Assembly (NCBI RefSeq): GCF_900111685.1
Contig: NZ_FOHX01000005.1
Location: forward strand, 637,891 to 701,890
Reading direction: 5' to 3'
Source of the DNA: Nonomuraea wenchangensis
GTDB taxonomy: Bacteria; Actinomycetota; Actinomycetes; Streptosporangiales; Streptosporangiaceae
Length of the DNA stretch: 64,000 nt
Shown here piece by piece: positions 34,190 through 41,845 of this stretch (the first letter of the stretch is position 1; the number at the start of each line of letters is the position of its first letter). Under the pieces are notes generated by a model. That model was not told the origin of the DNA and did no database searches. It saw only the letters and a list, made by a program, of their open reading frames with translations. Position numbers and translations under genes: made by a program.

Positions 34190-35085
34190 GCCCGCTCCCC
34201 CAGAGCCGCCCGCAGCCTGCCGTCGGCCCCGGCCAGCCGCGCCGCGGCCTCCTGGGGCGTCAGGTCGAAGCGCGAGGCGACGACCGCCTGCTTGACGTTG
34301 AACCCGTTCTGCCGCAGCGCGGACAGCGCCTCGGCGCGCCCGGCCCCGGTGATCGCGCGCACGATGCGCACGGCCCGCTCGCGCAGCTTGCCGTTGCTCG
34401 GCCGCACGTCCACCATCAGGTTCCCGTACGTCTTGCCGAGCCGCACCATGACGATGGTCGAGAACATGTTGAGCACGAGCTTCTGCGCCGTGCCCGCCTT
34501 GAGCCGGGTCGAGCCGCTGATCACCTCGGGCCCGACCGGCACCTCAACGGCGTGCGCCGCCGCCGCGCCGAGCGGCGTGCCGGTGTTGCAGGCCAGGCCC
34601 ACGGTCAGCGCGCCGCGCTCGGCCGCCCGCCGCACCGCGGCCACCACGTACGGCGTCCGCCCGCTGGAGGCGATGCCCACGACGGTGTCGAGCGGCCCGA
34701 CACCGGCCCCGTCGACGGCGGCGGCGCCGGCCTCCTCGTCGTCCTCGGCGCCCTCGCAGGGCGCGACGATCGCCCGCGGGCCGCCCGCGATGATGGCGAA
34801 CACCTGGTCGGGCGGCGTCCCGAAGGTGGGCGGGCACTCGGAGGCGTCCAGCACGCCGAGCCGCCCCGGCGTGCCCGCCCCCACGTAGATCAGCCGGCCC
34901 CCGCGCTGCATGCGCTCGGCCGTGGCCTCGATGGCCGGGACGATCTGGGGCAGCGCCCCCGCCACGGCGGCGGGGACGGTGGCGTCGGCCGCGTTCATGG
35001 TCGCGGCGAGCTCCGCGACGCTCATCGTGTCGATGCCGGAGAAGCGGGGGTCGGCCGCTTCTGTGGTCAGGTTCGTCAGATTCAC
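34186..35085 (-). CDS. murQ: N-acetylmuramic acid 6-phosphate etherase
   Basis: Cleaves the lactyl ether of MurNAc-6-phosphate to GlcNAc-6-phosphate and D-lactate. The 299-residue SIS-fold protein shows GRLIYVGAGTPGRLGVLDAS (substrate loop), ECPPTFG, the catalytic region EGAEDDEEAG, VVGIASSGRTPYV and KLVLNMFSTIVMVRLGKTYG, with a C-terminal UBA-like helical end. It takes the AnmK product. It overlaps anmK by four bases and the upstream permease gene by four bases, so translation of the whole operon is coupled. Confidence 0.96.
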   Translation of the reverse strand: MNLTNLTTEAADPRFSGIDTMSVAELAATMNAADATVPAAVAGALPQIVPAIEATAERMQRGGRLIYVGAGTPGRLGVLDASECPPTFGTPPDQVFAIIAGGPRAIVAPCEGAEDDEEAGAAAVDGAGVGPLDTVVGIASSGRTPYVVAAVRRAAERGALTVGLACNTGTPLGAAAAHAVEVPVGPEVISGSTRLKAGTAQKLVLNMFSTIVMVRLGKTYGNLMVDVRPSNGKLRERAVRIVRAITGAGRAEALSALRQNGFNVKQAVVASRFDLTPQEAAARLAGADGRLRAALGERA

Positions 35086-35909
35086 CGCTTGCCTCGGTTT
35101 CGCGGGTCGAGAGTGTCACGCAGGCCGTCGCCCAGCAGGTTCAGCCCCACCACGAGCAGCACGACGACCGCGCCGGGCGCGATCAGCGTCCATGGGGCCA
35201 CGAACACCAGGCTGCGCGCCTCGAAGATCATCGAGCCGAGCGACGGCGCGGGCGGCGGCGTGCCGAGCCCCAGGAAGCTCAGCGACGCCTCGGTCAGCAC
35301 CGCCCAGGACAACGACAGGGCGACCTGGATGACGATGATCGAGGTGATGTTGGGCAGCACGTGCCGGAACATGATCTGGGCGCGGCTCTGGCCGGTCGCG
35401 ACGGCGGCCTTGACGTACTCGATCTCCCTGAGCGACAGCACGGGGCCGCGGGTGACGCGGACGAAGATCGGCACGTACACGATGGCGATGGCCACCGCCA
35501 CGGTGAACCAGTTGCGCTCCAGCACCGACGCCAGCGACAGCGCCAGCAGCAGCGGCGGGAACGCGAACAGCACGTTCGTCACCCCGCCGATCGCGCCGTC
35601 GGCGAGGCCCCGGTAGAAGCCGGACACCAGGCCGCCGAGCGTGCCTGCCACGGTCGCGAACGCCACCGCGACGACCGCGATGAGCGCCGAGTTGCCGACC
35701 CCGGCAGCCACCCGGGTGAACACGTCCCTGCCGAACTGGTCGGTCCCGAACAGGTGCGACCCCGACGGCGCGAGGAAACGCTCCGGCGGGTTCTGCGCGA
35801 TCGGGTCGTAGGGCAGCAGCCCGAGGAACGACAGCACCGCCACCACGGCCAGCAGCACCAGGATCACCGTGCCCGACACCGCGGCGGGGCTCCTGCGCAG
35901 CGCGCTCAC
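35082..35909 (-). CDS. ABC importer permease (DppC-like)
   Basis: A 275-residue inner-membrane permease of the oligopeptide importer. A DppC-type N-terminal helix and periplasmic insert (FLAPSGSHLFGTDQFGRDVF) precede five more helices. The cytoplasmic coupling loop YVKAAVATGQSRAQIMFRHVLPN is the EAA motif. It lies between dppB-like and murQ genes with four-base overlaps on both sides. Confidence 0.93.
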   Translation of the reverse strand: MSALRRSPAAVSGTVILVLLAVVAVLSFLGLLPYDPIAQNPPERFLAPSGSHLFGTDQFGRDVFTRVAAGVGNSALIAVVAVAFATVAGTLGGLVSGFYRGLADGAIGGVTNVLFAFPPLLLALSLASVLERNWFTVAVAIAIVYVPIFVRVTRGPVLSLREIEYVKAAVATGQSRAQIMFRHVLPNITSIIVIQVALSLSWAVLTEASLSFLGLGTPPPAPSLGSMIFEARSLVFVAPWTLIAPGAVVVLLVVGLNLLGDGLRDTLDPRNRGKR

Positions 35910-36874
35910 GACGCCCTCACCCGCGGGTCGATCACCCGGTAGAGCACGTCGGTCAGCAGGTTCACCAGCACGAACGCCAGCGCGATCACCAGCACCGTGC
36001 TCTGCACGACCGCGTACTCCTTCTGCTGGATGCCGAGCAGCACCTGCCGCCCGATGCCGGGCACGGAGAAGATCTGCTCGACGACGACCGCGCCGCCGAG
36101 CAGGTAGCCGAACTGCAGGCCGGTCATGGTGACGATGGGCACGAGCGCGTTGCCGAGCACGTGCCTGACCTGCAGCCGCCGCTCCGGCACGCCCTTGGCG
36201 CGGGCGGTGCGGACGAAGTCCTCCGAGCGCACCTCCAGCACCGCCGCCCGGGTGGTGCGCAGGATCGGCGCGGCGATGCCGAAGCCCAGCACGAGCGCGG
36301 GCAGGACCATCTGCCGCAGGTTGAGCAGCGGGTCCTCGGCCAGGGTCGCGAAGCCCTGCCCGTTGGGGTTGAAGCCGAACGAGGCGGCGAACACCGACAG
36401 CAGCGTGGTGGCCAGCAGGAACGCCGGGATCGACAGCCCGGCGAGGCTCACGACCTGCCCGAGCGCGTCCCGTGCCGCGTTCGGGCGGGAGGCGGCCAGC
36501 ATGCCGAGCGGCACCCCGATGAGCAGCGCCAGCACGATCGACAGGACCGCCAGCTCGGCCGTCACCGGCAGCGAGCGCAGCGTGAGGTCGAGGACGCTCT
36601 GCTGGTTGCGGGCGGAGTAGCCGAAGTTGCCGGTGAACATGTTGCCGAGCCAGGCGAAGAACTGCGCGACCAGGGGCTGGTCGAGCCCGTAGTAGCGCTC
36701 CAGCGCCGCCTGCTGCGCCGGGGTGAGCGCGGCGGCCTCGGTGCCGAGGCCCGCGGTGATCTGGTTGCCGGGGATCGCCCGGAGCATGACGAACACGAAC
36801 ACCGCCACCCCGAACAGGGTGCCGGCCGTGCCCGCCGCCCGCCGGACGATCCGGTTGCGGAGGAGGGCTCTCAT
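35906..36874 (-). CDS. ABC importer permease (DppB-like)
   Basis: A 322-residue permease with six predicted helices, the DppB-type start RAAGTAGTLFGVAVFVFVML, the GLDQPLVAQFFAWLGNMFTG segment and the EAA loop VRTARAKGVPERRLQVRHVL before NALVPIVT. It starts 1 bp after the binding-protein stop and overlaps the DppC-like gene by four bases. Together they form the membrane pore. Confidence 0.94.
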   Translation of the reverse strand: MRALLRNRIVRRAAGTAGTLFGVAVFVFVMLRAIPGNQITAGLGTEAAALTPAQQAALERYYGLDQPLVAQFFAWLGNMFTGNFGYSARNQQSVLDLTLRSLPVTAELAVLSIVLALLIGVPLGMLAASRPNAARDALGQVVSLAGLSIPAFLLATTLLSVFAASFGFNPNGQGFATLAEDPLLNLRQMVLPALVLGFGIAAPILRTTRAAVLEVRSEDFVRTARAKGVPERRLQVRHVLGNALVPIVTMTGLQFGYLLGGAVVVEQIFSVPGIGRQVLLGIQQKEYAVVQSTVLVIALAFVLVNLLTDVLYRVIDPRVRAS

Positions 36875-36875
36875 G

Positions 36876-38435
36876 TCAGGAGACGGACGTGGCCCGCAGC
36901 GACTGCAGCGAGCCGTTGGCCATCGGCGTGAAGCCCTGCACGCCCGAGGTCGTCGCCGTGTAGGTGTAGCCGGAGAACAGCCAGATCCAGGCCGCGTTGT
37001 CCTCCAGCTCGGCGGCCACCTGGTCGTAGATCGCCTTGCGGGCGGCCTGGTCGGTGGTCGCCTTGCCCTCGGCGAACAGCTTGTCCAGCTTGTCGGAGCT
37101 GTAGCCGGCGACCTTGTTGAGGTTGCCGTCGCTGGTGAAGTAGCGGCCGTAGGAGCCGTCGGGGTCCGGACGGCCGCCGTTGAGCGCCACGGCCGCGTCG
37201 AAGTCGGCGGCCACCCAGCGGTCCACGAACGCGCCGGACTCCAGCACCTCCAGGTCCAGGTTGATCTTGGCCTCGGCGAGCTGGGCCTTGAGGCTCTGGG
37301 CCTCGTTGACGGAGGTGGCGTACTCGCCCTGGGAGACGATGGTCTTGATGGTCACCCCGCCGGACTTGCCGGCCTTGCCGAGGTAGTCGGCGGCCTTGGC
37401 CAGGTCGCGGGTGGGGCAGGGCCGCTTGTCCGGGTCCGACTTGAAGGCCGGCGCGGTGTTGGGGCCGGTCACCTCGCCCTCGCCCAGCGCGGCGGTGTCG
37501 AGCACCTGCTTGCGGTCGATCGCGCACTGCACGGCCAGGCGCACGTTGACGTCGCCGAGCTCGCCGCGGCGCGCGTTGAGCTGGAGCACGTGGTAGTTGA
37601 GCTGCGGCGTCTTCGCGACGGTGATCGTGCCGCCGCCCTCGGCGGTCTGCGCCACCAGCGGGTCGTTGAAGACGGCGAGCTGCACGTTCCCCGACTGCAT
37701 GGCCGAGACGATGGACGACTCGTCGGGGATCACCCGGAACTCGACCGACGGCGACTTCGCCTTCTCCGCGCCCCAGTAGGCGTCGTTCCTGGTCAGCGTG
37801 ATCGACTGGCTCGGCACCCGCTTGCCCAGTGTGAAGGGACCGGTCCCGTTGGGGGTGGCCGTCAGCTTCTCCTCGGTGTCGTCGGAGGAGAGCATCGCCA
37901 TGTTCACCGTGGCCAGGTTGGCGGGCAGCGCGGCGTCCGGGGCCGACAGCTTGAGCACCACCGTGTTCGCGTCGGGCGCCTCGACGGACTTCACCGACGA
38001 CAACGAGGCGCGGGCCACGGCCGCGGTCTTCTCGTCCATGATCTTGTCAAGGGAGGACTTCACGTCCGCGGAGTCGAAGGCGCTGCCGTCGGCGAAGGTG
38101 ACGCCCTGGCGCAGCTTGAGCGTCAGGGTCTTCCCGTCCTCGGAGGCGTCCCACGACTCGGCCAGCCCGGGGACCACGTTGAGGTCCTTGTCGAACTCGG
38201 TGAGCGTGCCGTACAGGTTCTGCAGCACGTTGACGGCCTGGAACTGGGTGGCCTTCCAGGGGAACAAGGTGTCCGGGTCGGAGGTCACGCCGACCACCAG
38301 CGGCTTGCCGCCGCCCGTCCCTTCGGCGCCGGGGGCGGGCCCGGAGGAGTCGGACCCGGAGGAGGACGAGCAACTGGCGAGAGCAAGGGACAGGGTCGCG
38401 GCGAGGGCGGCCGCGGAAAGCGCGCCACGGGGCAT
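36876..38435 (-). CDS. oligopeptide-type solute-binding lipoprotein
   Basis: Captures the ligand outside the membrane for the ABC importer. The 519-residue SBP family 5 protein has a lipobox LALASC (cleavage before C22), a Ser-rich linker, then GKPLVVGVTSDPDTLFPWKA, LAESWDASEDGKTLTLKLRQ and VTFADGSAFDSADVK motifs of the DppA/OppA group. The sugar genes in the same operon suggest a muropeptide or anhydro-muropeptide as ligand (inference). GAGGAGG precedes the ATG. It is the first gene of the leftward operon and faces the regulator gene. Confidence 0.94.
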   Translation of the reverse strand: MPRGALSAAALAATLSLALASCSSSSGSDSSGPAPGAEGTGGGKPLVVGVTSDPDTLFPWKATQFQAVNVLQNLYGTLTEFDKDLNVVPGLAESWDASEDGKTLTLKLRQGVTFADGSAFDSADVKSSLDKIMDEKTAAVARASLSSVKSVEAPDANTVVLKLSAPDAALPANLATVNMAMLSSDDTEEKLTATPNGTGPFTLGKRVPSQSITLTRNDAYWGAEKAKSPSVEFRVIPDESSIVSAMQSGNVQLAVFNDPLVAQTAEGGGTITVAKTPQLNYHVLQLNARRGELGDVNVRLAVQCAIDRKQVLDTAALGEGEVTGPNTAPAFKSDPDKRPCPTRDLAKAADYLGKAGKSGGVTIKTIVSQGEYATSVNEAQSLKAQLAEAKINLDLEVLESGAFVDRWVAADFDAAVALNGGRPDPDGSYGRYFTSDGNLNKVAGYSSDKLDKLFAEGKATTDQAARKAIYDQVAAELEDNAAWIWLFSGYTYTATTSGVQGFTPMANGSLQSLRATSVS

Positions 38436-38463
38436 GGTGGCCTCCTCAGGGGCAGTGGGTTAT

Positions 38464-38496
38464 AAAATTACCGAGACCCTACCACCAGGGTATTTT
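38464..38496. promoter_or_regulatory. inverted repeat in the divergent promoter region of the muropeptide genes
   Basis: AAAATTACC (38464-38472) and GGTATTTT (38489-38496) form an interrupted inverted repeat around CCCT-accacc-AGGG (38477-38490). This is an AT-rich island in a very GC-rich neighbourhood, 29 bp before the binding-protein start and 25 bp before the regulator start. It is the best candidate for the operator of the adjacent RpiR-type regulator. TATAAC on the minus strand (38459-38464) is a possible -10 for the importer operon. Confidence 0.5.
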
Positions 38497-38521
38497 CTTT
38501 TCCTTACCGGGATGGTTGACC

Positions 38522-39430
38522 ATGGCCGAGGACGCCGGCACCCTGCTGATCCGCATCCGCGCGGCCATGCCCGGCCTGCGCCCGTCCGAGCGGCGCATCG
38601 CCGAGGCGTTCGCCGCCGACCCCGCCGCGGCGAACCTGTCGATCGCCGACCTCGCCGCCCGCTGCGCCACCTCGACCACCTCGGTCGTCCGCTTCTACCG
38701 GCGGATGGGCTACGCCCACTACAAGGACTTCACCATCGACCTCACCAGGGCGCTGGCCAGGGAGGAGCTGGCCATCTCCGGCCTCGCCGAGGCGCCCGGC
38801 GACATCGACCGCAACGACAGCCTGGCCGGCATCGTCTCCAAGGTCGCCACGAACGAGACGCTGTCCATCGCCGACACCGCCCGCTCACTCGACCTGGACG
38901 CCCTGGCCCGCGCGGTCGAGGTGGTCGGCGCCGCCCGCCGCATCGACACCTTCGGCGTCGGCGCGAGCGCCCTGGTGGGCCTCGACCTGCAGCAGAAGCT
39001 CTCCCGCATCGGCCGCACCGCGATCAACTGGCACGACGCCCACTCCGCGTGGACCTCGGCCGCCACCCTGGACGGCACCTGCGTGGCGGTGGCGGTCTCG
39101 CACAGCGGCGCCACCGTGGACACCGCCGAGTTCCTGGCCATCGCCCGCAGGTCCGGCGCGGCCACGGTCGCGATCACGAACGTCCTGGACTCGCCGCTGG
39201 CCCGCGCGGCCGACGTGACCCTCACCACGGCCGCCCGCGAGACCGCGTTCCGGTCCGGGGCGCTCGGCAGCCGCATCGCCCAGCTCATGGTGGTGGACTG
39301 TCTGTTCACCGGGGTAGCCCAGGCGTCCTACGACGCGTCGATGGCGGCGCTGCGCGACACGTACGCCGTGGTGCACACGAGGGCGGTCAAGCGCGGCCAT
39401 CGGTGGGCGGCGGACCGCGACGTCCGGTAG
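38522..39430 (+). CDS. murR: MurR/RpiR-family transcriptional regulator
   Basis: A 302-residue regulator with an N-terminal RpiR helix-turn-helix (about 1-80; LSIADLAARCATSTTSVVRF) and a C-terminal SIS sugar-phosphate-binding domain (about 120-260; RIDTFGVGASALVGLDLQQK, VAVSHSGATVDTAEF). MurR in enterobacteria represses murQ and responds to MurNAc-6-phosphate; the divergent position beside a murQ/anmK operon supports the same role. ATG 38522 is taken as start; TTG 38516 in frame is possible and no strong ribosome-binding site decides. The sulfatase gene follows 9 bp downstream. Confidence 0.9.
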   Translation: MAEDAGTLLIRIRAAMPGLRPSERRIAEAFAADPAAANLSIADLAARCATSTTSVVRFYRRMGYAHYKDFTIDLTRALAREELAISGLAEAPGDIDRNDSLAGIVSKVATNETLSIADTARSLDLDALARAVEVVGAARRIDTFGVGASALVGLDLQQKLSRIGRTAINWHDAHSAWTSAATLDGTCVAVAVSHSGATVDTAEFLAIARRSGAATVAITNVLDSPLARAADVTLTTAARETAFRSGALGSRIAQLMVVDCLFTGVAQASYDASMAALRDTYAVVHTRAVKRGHRWAADRDVR

Positions 39431-39439
39431 GGTCCCGTC

Positions 39440-41062
39440 GTGATCAACGGGCCCTCCCGCCGCGCTCTCTTCGCCGGAACCCTCGCCAGCCTCGCCGCTT
39501 CCCCGTCGTCCCCCGCCTCCGCGGCCGTCAGGGGCGGCTTACCCTTCCGACCGAACATCCTGGTCATCCTCGCCGACGACCTGGGATGGGGAGAGCTCGG
39601 CAGCTACGGCCAGCGCCTGATCAAAACACCCAACCTGGACCGGATGGCGGCCGAGGGCGTACGTTTCACCGACGCCTACGCGGGCGCGCCGATCTGCGCC
39701 CCCTCGCGCTGCGCGCTGCTCACCGGCCTGCACGCCGGCCACGGCACCGTACGCGAGAACCCCGGGGGCGGCCCCCAGCACGCGCTCACCGCCGCCGACC
39801 TCACCTTCGGCGAATTGCTCAACCTGTCCGGCTACCGCACCGCCTGCATCGGCAAGTGGGGCTTCGGCCCCGACCGTCCCGGGCAGCCCTCGCACCCCAA
39901 CGAGCGCGGCTTCGAGGAGTTCTACGGCTACATCGGCCACAAGCACGCCCACCAGTACTTCCCGAAGTACCTCTGGCACAACGGCGAGAAGGTCGGCCTC
40001 GACGGCCGGCAGTACGCCCCCGACCTGTTCCGCCGGCGCGCCGTCAGCTACATCGAGCAGCACCGCGACGAGCCGTTCCTGCTCTACTACCCGACGAACC
40101 TGCCGCACGCGCCGAGCGTGGTCCCCGGCGACACCGGCCCCTACGAGCGCCGCCCCTGGAGCGAGGCCAACCGCCGGCACGCCGCCCAGATCACCCGCCT
40201 GGACCGGGACGTCGCCGCGCTGACGGGCGCGCTGCGCGCGAACGGGCTGGCCGAGCGCACGCTGGTGCTGTTCCTCAGCGACAACGGCCCGCACCACGAG
40301 CAGGGCGTGACACCCGACCTGTTCGACGCCAACGGCCCCTACCGGTCCGGCAAACGCGCGATGTACGAGGGCGGCCTCCGCGTCCCGATGATCGCCTGGT
40401 CGCCCGCGCTGCGGCCCCGGGTCGTCCGTCAGCCGGTGGCGGGCTGGGACCTGATGCCGACGCTGGCCGACCTCGCCGGGGTGCCGGTGCCCGCCCAGCT
40501 CGACGGCGTCTCCTTCCGCGGCCTGCTGACCGGCGCGAACGCGTCCCGGCACAAGCACCTCGTCTGGAACCGGCCGGGGAAGGCGCAGGCCATCCGCCGC
40601 GGCCGGTGGAAGGCCGTGCGCATCGCCCCGGACGCCTCCGGGACCCGGCCGGAGCGCGTCGAGCTGTACGACCTGACCACCGACCCGGGGGAGCGGCGGG
40701 ACCTCGCCGCCGCCCGCCCCGAGCTGGCCGCCGAGCTCGCGGCCACGCTCGACGCCGAGATCGGGGAGGATCCGCGCATCCCGTACGGGCTGCGCAGCGA
40801 GGTCGTCGGCGACGAGCTCGTGGTCACCCTGGAGAACGGCTCCGGCGTGCCCTGGAACGACGTCGTGCTCGGCGTGGACGGCCCGCGCAAGACCCGCGCG
40901 AGCAAGGTGCAGCGGGTCGAGCCCGGCATGGCGATCTCGGTCGGCTTCCCGCTGCCCGCCGCCGGTGCCGGCCGCCTGGTCGCCCGCGCCGCGTTCAGGG
41001 CGCTCGGCCGCTCGCAGCTCTTCCGCCGCCCGCACGCGAGGAGCGCCCTGACGTCCCGCTGA
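39440..41062 (+). CDS. Tat-exported sulfatase (arylsulfatase A-like)
   Basis: A 540-residue type I sulfatase. The N-terminus has a twin-arginine-like signal (PSRRALFAGTLASLAASP, cleavage after about 28). NILVILADDLGWGELGSYG gives metal ligands (D46, D47), and the formylglycine signature CAPSR (C86) lies in APICAPSRCALLTG. GKWGFG and FLSDNGPHHEQG follow, and a beta-sheet C-terminal domain of about 90 residues closes it. The GTG start is 9 bp after the regulator gene, suggesting cotranscription. The target sulfate ester is unknown; a link to wall or polysaccharide scavenging is inferred from position only. Confidence 0.92.
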   Translation: MINGPSRRALFAGTLASLAASPSSPASAAVRGGLPFRPNILVILADDLGWGELGSYGQRLIKTPNLDRMAAEGVRFTDAYAGAPICAPSRCALLTGLHAGHGTVRENPGGGPQHALTAADLTFGELLNLSGYRTACIGKWGFGPDRPGQPSHPNERGFEEFYGYIGHKHAHQYFPKYLWHNGEKVGLDGRQYAPDLFRRRAVSYIEQHRDEPFLLYYPTNLPHAPSVVPGDTGPYERRPWSEANRRHAAQITRLDRDVAALTGALRANGLAERTLVLFLSDNGPHHEQGVTPDLFDANGPYRSGKRAMYEGGLRVPMIAWSPALRPRVVRQPVAGWDLMPTLADLAGVPVPAQLDGVSFRGLLTGANASRHKHLVWNRPGKAQAIRRGRWKAVRIAPDASGTRPERVELYDLTTDPGERRDLAAARPELAAELAATLDAEIGEDPRIPYGLRSEVVGDELVVTLENGSGVPWNDVVLGVDGPRKTRASKVQRVEPGMAISVGFPLPAAGAGRLVARAAFRALGRSQLFRRPHARSALTSR

Positions 41063-41077
41063 CCTGCCCGTGGCCGG

Positions 41078-41614
41078 TCAGGCCAGCCGGCCCACGTGGG
41101 CGAGTGCCTGCTTCAGCAGCACGCCCTGCCCGCCCGTCATCTCCTGCTGCACCGCCGGGGAGCCCGCCTCCTCCGGCGTGAACCACACCAGGTCGAGGGC
41201 GTCCTGCCGGGGCCGGCAGTCGCCCGCGACGGGCACGATGTAGGCCAGCGACACCGCGTGCTGGCGCGGGTCGTGGTAGGGCGTGACGCCCGGCGTCGGG
41301 AAGTACTCGGCGATCGTGAACGGCTGCGGCGACACCGGGATCCGCGGCAGCGCCACGGGGCCGAGGTCCTTCTCCAGGTGGCGCAGCAGCGCGTCACGCA
41401 CCCGCTCGTGGTGCAGCACCCGGCCCGAGACGAGCGCCCTGCTGACCGTGCCGTCCGACGCGATGCGCAGCAGCAGGCCGACGTGGGTGACCACGCCGTA
41501 TTCGTCGACCCGCACCGGCACGGCGTCGACGTAGAGGATCGGCATGCGGCCGCGTACCGACTCCAGCTCTTCCGGTGACAGCCAGGCGGGCGTCGTTTCG
41601 GTCTTTTCGGTCAT
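41078..41614 (-). CDS. DUF4916 NUDIX-like protein
   Basis: A 178-residue protein with start WLSPEELESVRGRMPILYVD and core VTHVGLLLRIASDGTVSRAL, matching the actinobacterial DUF4916 family, distant relatives of NUDIX hydrolases. The canonical GX5EX7REUXEEXGU Nudix box is not present in intact form, so pyrophosphatase activity is doubtful. Monocistronic, convergent with the sulfatase across 15 bp. Confidence 0.83.
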   Translation of the reverse strand: MTEKTETTPAWLSPEELESVRGRMPILYVDAVPVRVDEYGVVTHVGLLLRIASDGTVSRALVSGRVLHHERVRDALLRHLEKDLGPVALPRIPVSPQPFTIAEYFPTPGVTPYHDPRQHAVSLAYIVPVAGDCRPRQDALDLVWFTPEEAGSPAVQQEMTGGQGVLLKQALAHVGRLA

Positions 41615-41638
41615 TGCTTGATCGTACGGCCTGGGTCC

Positions 41639-41752
41639 TCAGCGCCGTGCCCTGACCGGTGGCAGCAGGGTGCGCCCGGCCAGCCACGACGCCGTGCAGA
41701 CGGCCAGCACGATGCCGAGGAACGGCAGATAGTCGACGATCTTCTTGCCCAT
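41639..41752 (-). CDS. possible 37-residue single-helix membrane protein
   Basis: ATG 41752 opens a 37-codon frame encoding a basic start (MGKKIVDY), one strong hydrophobic helix (LPFLGIVLAVCTASWLAG) and a basic tail (PPVRARR). GGAG lies about 11 bases upstream, slightly too far. It sits 93 bp downstream of rhaB in the same direction and 24 bp before the DUF4916 gene. The clear helix flanked by positive charges favours a real small protein, but without comparison this stays uncertain. Confidence 0.45.
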   Translation of the reverse strand: MGKKIVDYLPFLGIVLAVCTASWLAGRTLLPPVRARR

Positions 41753-41845
41753 GCGCGTTCACGCTCCGCTCCGAGAGGAGCCCCCGATGGCCCCGGTCCG
41801 ACTTCTGCCCGGCCGCCCGCGGCGGGAAACGGGCGGACTCGCCGG

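Noticed and set aside
37798..41181. A 1127-codon plus-strand frame spanning four genes
   Set aside because: It runs antisense to the binding lipoprotein gene, then out of frame through murR and the sulfatase; composition is Arg/Pro/Ala-rich noise.
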